Source: Rhodococcus jostii RHA1
GTDB lineage: Bacteria; Actinomycetota; Actinomycetes; Mycobacteriales; Mycobacteriaceae
Length of the DNA: 64,000 nt
Assembly: GCF_000014565.1 (NCBI RefSeq)
Contig: NC_008268.1
Location: forward strand, 7,692,501-7,756,500
Direction of reading: 5' to 3'
The notes under the pieces are model-generated. The model saw nothing but the letters and a program-made list of their open reading frames with translations, did no database searches and was not told the DNA's origin. The translations under genes were made by a program, and so were the position numbers. This document shows positions 33,667 to 41,372 of this stretch, one piece after another; position 1 is the stretch's first letter, and each line of letters begins with the position of its first letter.

Positions 33667-34506
33667 GTGAGCGGAGGCGACAGATACGGCGACATCTTTT
33701 CCGGGCACCCACGCGCGCGCAAGCCCGTGACGCCGACGGTCCCGGCCGAGCGGGACCTGGTGGTCGAGGATGCGGGCACCGGTTTCTGCGGGGCGGTGGT
33801 GGGGTTCGAGCGCACCTACGACGGCGATTTCGTCCGCCTCGAGGACGGGGCGCGCCGCACCCGGTTGTTCGCGATGCGGGAGGCGGCGTTCCTGATCGAC
33901 GGGAAACCGGTCACCCTGGTCCGCCCGGCGGCCAAGCCCGCCGGACCGGCCACCACCCGATCGGCGTCGGGATCGACCAAGGTGGCGGGGCTGCGGGCCC
34001 GGACGGCGCTGGCGAGCCGGATCTGGGTGGAGGGCGTGCACGACGCCGCCCTCGTGGAACGGGTGTGGGGGCACGACCTGCGCGTCGAGGGTGTCGTCGT
34101 CGAGCACCTCGAGGGTCTCGACAATCTCGGGGAGCGGCTCGCCGAATTCCGGCCCGGCCCCGGACGGCGCGTCGGTGTCCTCGTCGATCACCTCGTCACC
34201 GGATCGAAGGAGACGCAGCTGACGCAGGGACTCGGGCCGAACGTGCTCGTGACCGGGCACCCGTTCATCGACGTGTGGGAGGCGGTCCGCCCGTCGGCGG
34301 TGGGCATCGAGGCGTGGCCGAAGATCCCGCGCGGTGAGGACTGGAAGACCGGGGTGTGCCGCGAATTGGGGTGGGGGACACCGCGCGACGGCTGGCGCCG
34401 GGTCTATTCGGCCGTCAACACGTTCCGGGACCTGGAGGCGCCGCTGATCGGGGCGGTCGAACAGTTGGTCGACTTCGTCACCGTCGGTTCCGGAGATTCT
34501 GGTTAG
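33667..34506 (+). CDS. DUF3097 family protein
   Basis: A 279-residue actinobacterial protein matching DUF3097 by its segments TKVAGLRARTALASRIWVEG-VHDAALVERVWGHDLR and VLVTGHPFIDVWEAVRP. The WVEGVHDA / VVVEHLEGLDNL pattern recalls a Toprim-like nucleic-acid fold, which is my inference. GTG 33667 lies eight bases after TAGCGT, a leaderless arrangement, divergent from the Rv1486c-like gene. The open frame extends far upstream, but antisense to that gene. Confidence 0.75.
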   Translation: MSGGDRYGDIFSGHPRARKPVTPTVPAERDLVVEDAGTGFCGAVVGFERTYDGDFVRLEDGARRTRLFAMREAAFLIDGKPVTLVRPAAKPAGPATTRSASGSTKVAGLRARTALASRIWVEGVHDAALVERVWGHDLRVEGVVVEHLEGLDNLGERLAEFRPGPGRRVGVLVDHLVTGSKETQLTQGLGPNVLVTGHPFIDVWEAVRPSAVGIEAWPKIPRGEDWKTGVCRELGWGTPRDGWRRVYSAVNTFRDLEAPLIGAVEQLVDFVTVGSGDSG

Positions 34507-34514
34507 ATGGTGTT

Positions 34515-34946
34515 GTGGCTGCATTGATTTGGCTGGTAGCGGGGGTGCTGCTCGCCGCCGCGGAAGCGTTGACGGGGGATTTCTTCCTCCTCATGCTGGC
34601 GGGCGGTGCGCTGGCCACGGCCGGGGTCACCGCGATCACCGACTTCCCGGTCTGGGTCGACGCGGTGATCTTCGGGGTGCTGTCCCTCGCCCTGATCCTC
34701 GGGGTGCGGCCGGTGTTGTTGCGTAAGTTCGAGACCCCGCCGCCGACCCCGACCGGGATCGAGGCGCTGACCGGCAAGCAGGCCCTGGTGCTCGAGGAGG
34801 TCGCCGAACACGCGGGGCAGATCAAGCTCGGCGGCGACGTCTGGACGGCCCGCCCGCTCGACAGCACGGAAGTGTATCCACCGGGAACGACCGTGACGGT
34901 AATGCAAATTGACGGCGCGACCGCCGTCGTGTGGAGGGGACCGTAG
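34515..34946 (+). CDS. NfeD-like membrane protein
   Basis: A 143-residue protein (Rv1487 homologue) with three close hydrophobic helices (LIWLVAGVLLAAAEALTGDFFLLMLAGG and VDAVIFGVLSLALILGV) and a C-terminal OB-fold domain (ALTGKQALVLEEV ... VMQIDGATAVVW) typical of short NfeD proteins, which pair with SPFH proteins in membrane domains. The SPFH gene starts on the base after its stop. Confidence 0.9.
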   Translation: MAALIWLVAGVLLAAAEALTGDFFLLMLAGGALATAGVTAITDFPVWVDAVIFGVLSLALILGVRPVLLRKFETPPPTPTGIEALTGKQALVLEEVAEHAGQIKLGGDVWTARPLDSTEVYPPGTTVTVMQIDGATAVVWRGP

Positions 34947-36149
34947 ATGGCAGCGCTCATCGTGTTGATCGTGCTCGTGTTGTTCGTCGCCCTGGTGGTG
35001 GCCAAATCGGTGGCGCTGGTGCCGCAGGCCGAGGCCGCGGTGATCGAGCGACTCGGCCGGTACGCGCGGACCGTGTCGGGCCAGTTGACGTTCCTGATCC
35101 CCTTCGCGGACCGCATCCGGGCCAAGGTGGATCTGCGGGAACGGGTGGTGTCGTTCCCGCCGCAGCCGGTGATCACCCAGGACAACCTGACACTGAACAT
35201 CGACACCGTCGTGTACTTCCAGGTCACCAACCCGCAGGCCGCGGTGTACGAGATCAGCAACTACATCGTCGGCGTCGAGCAGTTGACCACCACCACGCTT
35301 CGCAACGTCGTCGGGGGCATGACGCTGGAGGAGACGCTCACCTCGCGTGACTCCATCAACGGGCAGTTGCGCGGCGTGCTGGACGAGGCCACCGGCCGGT
35401 GGGGCCTGCGCGTCGCCCGGGTCGAACTCAAGAGCATCGATCCGCCGCCGTCCATCCAGGAGTCGATGGAGAAGCAGATGAAGGCGGACCGCGAGAAGCG
35501 GGCCACCATCCTCACCGCCGAGGGTCACCGGGAGTCGGCGATCAAGACGGCGGAGGGCGACAAGCAGTCCCGCATCCTCGCCGCGGAGGGCGCGAAGCAG
35601 GCGTCGATCCTCACGGCCGAGGGTGAGCGGCAGTCCCGCATCCTGCGGGCGCAGGGTGACCGGGCCGCGAAGTACCTGCAGGCGCAGGGGCAGGCGAAGG
35701 CGATCGAAAAGGTGTTCGCCGCAATCAAATCCGGCAAGCCCACCCCCGAGCTCCTCGCCTACCAGTATCTGCAGACGCTGCCGCAGATGGCGCAGGGCGA
35801 CGCGAACAAGGTGTGGCTGGTGCCCAGCGACTTCGGTGACGCCCTCAAGGGTTTCGCGAAGACCCTCGGCGCGCAGGGGCAGGACGGGGTGTTCCGGTAC
35901 GAGCCGTCCACCACGGAGGAGGATCTGCCCAAGCCCGAGGACGATTCGGAGGAGGTCGCCGACTGGTTCGAGACCAAGTCCGACCCGGCCATCGCGCAGG
36001 CCGTCCGCGCCGCCGAGGTCGAGGCACGTCGTCCAGTCGACGGGCCGGGACCGCTCGCGAAGTCCGGTGGCGCCGACGAGCATCCGCCGCTGGATCCGGG
36101 TGGCGCGCCCGGGCAGCTGCCGCCGCCCGTCACGCCGCCGGGTCACTGA
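34947..36149 (+). CDS. SPFH/band-7 membrane protein, QmcA-like
   Basis: A 400-residue stomatin/prohibitin-family protein (Rv1488 homologue). One N-terminal membrane helix is followed by the SPFH domain (VIERLGRYARTVSGQLTFLIP ... IDTVVYFQVTNPQAAVYEI), a coiled-coil with repeated ILxAEG units (ATILTAEGHRESAIKTAEGD, RILAAEGAKQASILTAEGE), and a Pro/Glu-rich tail. It scaffolds membrane microdomains together with NfeD. Its end overlaps the thioesterase pseudogene on the other strand by 20 bases. Confidence 0.92.
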   Translation: MAALIVLIVLVLFVALVVAKSVALVPQAEAAVIERLGRYARTVSGQLTFLIPFADRIRAKVDLRERVVSFPPQPVITQDNLTLNIDTVVYFQVTNPQAAVYEISNYIVGVEQLTTTTLRNVVGGMTLEETLTSRDSINGQLRGVLDEATGRWGLRVARVELKSIDPPPSIQESMEKQMKADREKRATILTAEGHRESAIKTAEGDKQSRILAAEGAKQASILTAEGERQSRILRAQGDRAAKYLQAQGQAKAIEKVFAAIKSGKPTPELLAYQYLQTLPQMAQGDANKVWLVPSDFGDALKGFAKTLGAQGQDGVFRYEPSTTEEDLPKPEDDSEEVADWFETKSDPAIAQAVRAAEVEARRPVDGPGPLAKSGGADEHPPLDPGGAPGQLPPPVTPPGH

Positions 36150-36867
36150 CCGACTCCGACGCGGCGTAGCGGCCAGCAACGGCCGGAGTACTCCGAAGAG
36201 CTGTTCGGGTGTGTGCTCGAGGTAGAAGTGATCGCCCGTCATGATGCGCACCTCGCGCAGCTCGGTGGTGTGCCGATCCCAGGCGTGCAGATCCCGCTCG
36301 CCGACCAGCGGATCGGCGTTCGCTTCGAGCACGTGCATCGGACAGGGAAGCGGCGGGTCTGCGGGATCGCGGTACCCGGTGCAGAGGCGGAGATCGTCCC
36401 GCAGTGCGGGGAGGCAGCGGTCCCGCCACGCCGGCCGGGCCGGGAGGTCGGCGGGCAGCCCGCCCGTGGCGCGCAGCAACTCGATCAGGGCCGGGTCGTC
36501 CCAGGTCGTCGACCGGCGGCAGCGGCGAGGGCAGGTGCGGCGCCGAGTACGCGGACAGTAGCAGCGCCCGCGGGAGCGGGTGCCCGGCCGCGCGCCGGCG
36601 GCACGCGAGCCGGTACGCGATGAGCGCCCCCATGCTGTGCCCGAAGAAGACGTGCGGCTGCGTGAGTGGTTCGGCGAGCTCGGACTCGAGTGCGGTGACG
36701 AGGGACTCGACGCCGGTGAACCCGGCTTCGCCGGCACGGCTCTCCCGGCCTGGCACGGCAACAGGCCATACCGACACGTGCGGGCTCAGGGCGCGGTGCC
36801 AGTGCCGGTACGTCGAGGGTCCGCCGCCGGCGTGGGGGAAGCAGAACAGCCGGAGGGTGCCGGGCAC
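36130..36867 (-). pseudogene. type II thioesterase, frameshifted
   Basis: Editing thioesterase of the GrsT/TEII kind, which frees stalled acyl groups from polyketide synthases. The first 125 residues are normal: LFCFPHAGGGPSTYRHW, then the nucleophile motif FFGHSMGALIAYRLA. After LPPVDDL near 36507 the frame shifts by one base. The rest continues in the next frame as DDPALIELLRATGGLPADLP ... MHVLEANADPLV ... MTGDHFYLEHTPEQLF, which carries the catalytic Asp and His regions. The shifted frame has no stop nearby. A sequencing error is possible, but the partner PKS is also broken. Confidence 0.82.
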
Positions 36868-36871
36868 GGCG

Positions 36872-37507
36872 CTACGCGGCCGCGACGAGCGTGGCGAGTT
36901 CGTCGGCGAGAGCTGCCACCGTGGACCGGATCTGGTCCTCGGTGTGGCACGAGGTGACGAAGAAGCGCAGCCGCGCGAGGTCTTCCGGCACGGCCGGGTA
37001 GAGGATGGGGTTCACGTTGATGCCGCGCCGGAGCAGGGCGTTGGACAGGGCGAGGGTGCGGAGTGAATCCCCGACGATGCACGGGATGACCGGGGTGTCC
37101 TCCGAGTCCCCGGTGTCGATTCCGGCGTCCGTGGCGAGCTGCAGGAAGAGCCGGGAGTTGCGGCGCAACCGGTCCAGGGCCTCCGGTTCGGCGCGCATCT
37201 GCCGGATCGCGGCCAGGGACGCCGCGGCATTCATCGGCGTGATCCCGACTCTGTAGACGAAGCCGGGCGTCGTGTACTTCAGGAAGCGGATGAGCTCGGC
37301 GCTGCCCGCCACGTAGCCGCCGCAGCCGGCCAGGGCCTTCGACATCGTGCCGGACCACAGCTCCACGTCGTCGCGGTCGACGTCGAAGTGCTCGCCGATG
37401 CCCCCGCCGGTGGCGCCGAGCACCCCGATACTGTGCGCCTCGTCGATCATCATCAGCGCCCGATGCTTCTTCTTCACCGCGATCATCGCGGGCAGGTCGG
37501 GGATGTC
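36872..37507 (-). pseudogene. PKS AONS domain, C-terminal piece (segment 3)
   Basis: C-terminal part of an alpha-oxoamine synthase, a PLP enzyme that couples an acyl chain to an amino acid with loss of CO2. It begins abruptly at DIPDLPAMIAVKKKHRALMMIDEAHSIGVLG, contains the PLP lysine in WSGTMSKALAGCGGY, and ends normally. Residues before DIPDLP, normally YSMDG, are replaced by unrelated sequence, so the junction with inserted DNA is at about 37507-37509. It is five bases from the thioesterase gene. Earlier segments of the same gene are at 41153-41372 and 43227-43986. Confidence 0.85.
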
Positions 37508-37841
37508 GGTGGTTGGGCTGTGCAAGGCGGCATGGGAGGGCCGGTGGCCTTCTCGGCGCACAGATCCGGGTGACCGAATCTGTGACCGTGCGGAGCTCGA
37601 TTCTTATCTGGGCAGGCCCGGATGGGAGTGTGTGGGAGCGACGCCGGAGCGGGGGGCGTCGCTGGTCAATCCAAAAAGATGTTGCGGGACAGCACTTCTG
37701 GTGAGGTGTATCGAGGTATGCACGGATCGCGGTTCGAGTCCGCGGGGCAGCAGGCGGGGTTGAGCCGGATGCTCGACGGCGCGCCCGAGGGCCGGTTCGC
37801 CGGTGGCGTGGTTCGGGCGGTGCTTGAGTTCCTGACGGAGG
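37508..37841. other. unassigned sequence left of the IS110 transposase
   Basis: 334 bases between the AONS junction and the transposase stop codon. A plus-strand frame at 37622-37864 (80 codons) gives MHGSRFESAGQQAGLSRMLDG in its middle, resembling nothing I know. A perfect tRNA-like T arm, CGCGG-TTCGAGT-CCGCG, lies at 37728-37744, but no acceptor, D or anticodon arm is found. It may hold the end of the IS110 element. Confidence 0.35.
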
Positions 37842-38805
37842 TCAGGCCACCTGGCGGCTCGTAGGCTTGGTCTTGGCGGGCTGGGCTGTTGGAGCGCATC
37901 GCGACTCCTGGGACTCCTGGCCCGCCACGTGCTTGCGGCGCTCACGCATCCGCTGGTATCGGACGTTGTCGCGCCGCCGCGGGTCGATCTTGTAGCGCGC
38001 CGTGACGATCGCCCGGCCCTCGGCCTCGGTGATCGGCGTGCCGTCGACGTCCCGCAAGGCGTACGGCTGGCCGGCACGCATACAGGCGGCGATCCGGGTG
38101 ACCAGATGGGTGGCCAGATGACAGATCGCGGACTCGTGGTGCCGGTCGCCGACCATCAACCGCTGGTACTTCGCCGCGAACTGGGTATCGACCCTGCGGG
38201 CCTGGTCGGCAGCGGTGCACAGCATCTCACGCAACAGCGGATCCCCGGCCTTGGTGATCGAGGACTCGACCTTGCTCACCCCGGACTGGCTGACCTTGGG
38301 AACCAGAGCGATGACCGCGCTGATCACCGCCCCCACGCCGGGAGCAGAGGCAACGATGCCGGCCGGGTCGGCGTCGGCGTAGAGGTTCGCGACTCGCTCG
38401 TCGATCTGCTTGATCTGACGGGTCAGGAACAGTGCCTGTTCGGCTTCGTGGGCGATGTCCTCAGCGAGCTCGGCGAAGTCTAGCAAGGGCAGCCGGGCGA
38501 GCAATTCGGAGTCGATCCGGTCGTTCTTGGTGTGCTTGGAGTAGTACTTACGCAGGTCGGCCGACTGGGTGGTCGGGACCATCACCACGCGTGCACCGTG
38601 GCGACGGAACCACTCCGCCAACACGATCCACGCGTTCCGGGTCGGCTCGACCACCACGGTCAGCTCTGCCGGATCGGGCAGGTCCAAGTCCGCCCACAAC
38701 CGTTCCAGAACTTCCGGCCACGCCATACCGTGGCACCATCACGGGCGAGCGTTGCCTGATGCTCCGCCCGGACAGCCACGTCGATCCCCAACGTCAATGC
38801 CATCG
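37842..38805 (-). pseudogene. IS110-family transposase, decayed
   Basis: RNA-guided DEDD transposase family. The start MALTLGIDVAVRAEHQATLA (first Asp) at 38805, after AGGAGT, reads to WRGRKFW and then shifts frame near 38715; the other frame continues ERLWADLDLPDPAELTVVVEP (Glu) and KHTKNDRIDSELLARLPLL (Asp, Asp). The family's central region of roughly 110 residues is missing between LLARLPLL and DFAELAEDIAHEAEQALF, and about 20 residues between VISAVIA and LVPKVSQSG (which keeps the catalytic-Ser motif). These in-frame losses and the frameshift make it inactive. Size is 294 residues against about 400. Confidence 0.85.
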
Positions 38806-38811
38806 TCATTA

Positions 38812-39347
38812 CTCCTGTCGGTCCACATCCCTGTTCACCAGGTGACTGACCATCGCGGCCACGGCCCAGACATTCTCTAAGCAGGAGTCCACGCCTACCG
38901 GCCGGCTCCAAGATCCCGAACAAGGACACCGTTCGACCAGACACCGAGCCCGCAGACGACCACTCAGAAAGCCAGGGATCACCAGGTGTCCCGGTCGGAC
39001 GTTCGGCCCGCCTGCGGACTCCCTCCGAGGCTAAATGTCGGAGGTCGGCGTTACAGTCGAGGTCCTGCGAGACAAGGGGTGCCACATGTGCTGGTGGGAG
39101 GGTTGATGGATGACGTCAGGGCGGTGCCGGCATCGTTGTCCGGTCGGTTCTCTGCGCTGCGGTCGACACGGAATCACCACCGGCTGTGGGGCGGCGCCGC
39201 CGCGCCGACGGATCCACTCGCCGATCCACGCACCACTCCTGCACAAACCTGCCGCGTCGTGGGAGTCGCCGGGACGGTGAGCATGGCGGGCGATCGCGAG
39301 TCGTCTCGGACTGCGACGGTGCTCGCCGCTCATGAATTGGGCCCGGC
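38812..39347. other. non-coding stretch between IS110 transposase and tnpB
   Basis: 536 bases. The part just upstream of the transposase corresponds to the IS110 left end, where the bridge RNA is encoded in active members. The right part must include the left end and promoter of the TnpB element. A plus-strand frame at 38986-39351 (121 codons) ends in ATGA overlap with the tnpB start, but its composition is not convincing and it has no serine-recombinase or HUH motif. Confidence 0.4.
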
Positions 39348-41150
39348 ATGACCGGGCCGGGATCGACCGTGCCGCGGCAGTTCGCGTTCACCACCCGCGC
39401 CCATGTGGCGGTCGACGCCGTGACCGGTGAGCCGATCGGCCTCGACGACGTCGACATCCGGGTGGGGTGGCTGCTGGACCTGATCGCGGCGGCGGGTGCC
39501 GAGTTGGTATCGCGGCTGTGGAAGCCGGCAACGTTCGATGTGCTCGCCGCCGGTCGGGACCGCCAGGACCGCAGACTGCCCGCACAGGGTCATGTCGCCG
39601 CGGCCCGCCTCGGCTGGAACCCGACCTACCCGGACGGGGTCTATGTGCCGTCACGGGTCACGCGGGTGGTTACCGCTCAGGTGATGGCCACCCTGCGGAC
39701 ACTGACGCACCGGGACACCGCGATCACGGCGCTCTCTCACCGATTCGACCCGGCCACCGGAGCTGTGGCGTGGCCGACCGAGCCGGGCGACCATGTGTCG
39801 GCGGGCTTCCTCCGCGGCGTGCGACGTCAGCTCGCCGCCCGCGCCCGCGGCGGTGGGGCACCGGCCGGCCGGTTGCGGATTAGCGACGTCCAGGGACTGC
39901 CGCAGACGAGCGCGATGGCCTGGCTGTCGGCCGCCGATCGACAGCTCGCACAGATCGCCGTCACAGACCGTGACCTGGTGTTGACGGTAAAGCTGCCCAC
40001 CAGCCCGGCCCCGTCGGGGCGGGCGCAGTGGCGGCGGGTGCGGCTGACCGCCGCCATCCCCGCGCACCTGCACGGCAGAGCTGTCATCGACTGGCATCTG
40101 CCGACCCTGGTCCTCGACCGCCGGGGCCTGCTGTGGCGGTGCGCGGCGACCGAACCCGTCCCTGCCGACGACCTGGACTCGGCCACCGTCGCGGTCGGGG
40201 TCGACTGGTCCCCGTCCACTCTCGGTGCCGCCGCCCTGACCGCCGACAACCCGGACGGGCTGGTGTCGGACTACCGGGGCTTCACCTACGACGACCGCGG
40301 CCTCGGGATCAAACTGGCCCGCCTACAGGCCGAGGGGCAGCTGCTGCACGCCAAGGCGGCCCGGTTGACGCAACTGGCCGCCACCGCCCCGCCCGAGGTC
40401 CGCGCCCAGCTGGAGGAGAAGATCGCCGTCCTCGACGCCCACCGCAAAGCGGTGGGTATCAAGCGGGGGAAAATCAACCGGGAACTCGCGTTCCACTTCG
40501 CCCGCCAGGTCACCGACTACGCCGCCACCGCCCAGGCGCAGCTGATCGCGGTCGAGGATCTCACCACCCTCGAGACCCGCGGGCACGGCCGGGTCAACAA
40601 CAACCGGGCCGCGCAGTCCGCCCGCCGACAAGCCGTCGCCGCCCTCGCCCACACCGCCGCCGGTGCCGGCATCACGGTGGTCTCGGTGCCCGCCCGGGGA
40701 TCGTCCGCACAGTGTCCGGGCTGCGACGAACCACTTGCACGCCCCGGCGGCTACCACACCGCGTGGTGCCCTCGCTGCCGGGTCGGCGGCAACCGCGACC
40801 ACGTCGCCGGGGTGAACCTGGCCAAACGCGCACTGCTCGGAAAAGGCAAGGTCACCCGTCGGCGTGGGCAGTTACCCGCGGTCCGGGTGGCCAAGCACGC
40901 GCCGGTGCGGCCATCGCGAGACAAACACGGTCCCACCCCGAGTCGGCCACGGCATCGCCGGGTCCGCCGCAGCCTGCCCACCGCACCACGGCGGTTGGGG
41001 GTGAATCCGAAACAGTATGTTCCTGCATCACAAGCGTCGGTGTGGGACACGGTCGAACCCGCACCGCCGCACGGTGATGCGGGTAGCCGTGACACACGTC
41101 CATCTCTAACGCCCGCCACACCAGTGGCAAAGGACATGAGATCTACGTAG
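39348..41150 (+). CDS. TnpB-like RuvC nuclease (OrfB/IS605-IS607 class)
   Basis: A 600-residue RNA-guided-nuclease-family protein. The split RuvC site is complete: D286 in AVGVDWSPST, E403 in LIAVEDLTTLETRGHGR and D484 in GGNRDHVAGVNLAKR. A zinc ribbon has C456/C459 (CPGC) and C474/C477 (CPRC). The N-terminal 280 residues form a recognition part longer than that of usual TnpB (about 400 in total), and a basic tail of about 100 residues follows RuvC. Size approaches compact Cas12 proteins such as Cas12m, but no CRISPR array is near. No tnpA transposase is adjacent. The end of the gene is at the junction with interrupted AONS sequence; an omega-RNA is expected around this 3' end. Confidence 0.85.
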   Translation: MTGPGSTVPRQFAFTTRAHVAVDAVTGEPIGLDDVDIRVGWLLDLIAAAGAELVSRLWKPATFDVLAAGRDRQDRRLPAQGHVAAARLGWNPTYPDGVYVPSRVTRVVTAQVMATLRTLTHRDTAITALSHRFDPATGAVAWPTEPGDHVSAGFLRGVRRQLAARARGGGAPAGRLRISDVQGLPQTSAMAWLSAADRQLAQIAVTDRDLVLTVKLPTSPAPSGRAQWRRVRLTAAIPAHLHGRAVIDWHLPTLVLDRRGLLWRCAATEPVPADDLDSATVAVGVDWSPSTLGAAALTADNPDGLVSDYRGFTYDDRGLGIKLARLQAEGQLLHAKAARLTQLAATAPPEVRAQLEEKIAVLDAHRKAVGIKRGKINRELAFHFARQVTDYAATAQAQLIAVEDLTTLETRGHGRVNNNRAAQSARRQAVAALAHTAAGAGITVVSVPARGSSAQCPGCDEPLARPGGYHTAWCPRCRVGGNRDHVAGVNLAKRALLGKGKVTRRRGQLPAVRVAKHAPVRPSRDKHGPTPSRPRHRRVRRSLPTAPRRLGVNPKQYVPASQASVWDTVEPAPPHGDAGSRDTRPSLTPATPVAKDMRST

Positions 41151-41152
41151 AC

Positions 41153-41372
41153 GCTGTCGTGGATGACCAGGCAGTGACGTTGGTGGCGTGTCCGCTCACG
41201 AGGGCGATCCGTCCTCGGTGCCGAGCAGGCCGGCCAATTCGGCTTTGAGTTCGCGGTGTACCGGATTCTCCCCGGACAGCAGCCGACTGGCCGAGCGGGA
41301 ACTGCCGTCGCGGGCGACCGCGTCCTGCACCGCCGACACGACGGCGGGGTGCCCGGACATGCCGAGGTAGTT
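41153..41372 (-). pseudogene. PKS AONS domain, middle piece (segment 2)
   Basis: Reading down from 41372 on the minus strand gives NYLGMSGHPAVVSAVQDAVA, RDGSSRSASRLLSGENPVHR and ELKAELAGLLGTEDG, the N-terminal half of an alpha-oxoamine synthase. A one-base shift then gives IALVSGHATNVT, and a second change gives LVIHDS. It continues the frame broken off at 43227 (VVNFSS) and stops where the TnpB element begins. It is thus a stranded fragment between two insertions, with its own frameshifts. Confidence 0.85.

Larger units (their letters stand above)
37508..41152. mobile_element. inserted block with IS110 remnant and TnpB-type element
   Basis: About 3.6 kb lying between two pieces of the same AONS domain. 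From left to right: about 330 bases of unassigned sequence, a decayed IS110-family transposase on the minus strand, about 540 non-coding bases, and an intact tnpB-like gene on the plus strand whose stop is within three bases of the right junction. About 80-100 codons of the AONS gene between HDS and DIPDLP are lost. It is probably more than one insertion event. Confidence 0.7.

Noticed and set aside
37728..37744. tRNA-like T arm CGCGG-TTCGAGT-CCGCG
   Set aside because: The 5-bp stem and loop are perfect, but no matching acceptor, D arm or anticodon arm lies in the preceding 70 bases, so it is not a tRNA gene. It could at most be a 3' remnant.
37622..37864. 80-codon plus-strand frame in the insert
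   Set aside because: No similarity, poor ribosome site, and it overlaps the transposase end; not called as a gene.
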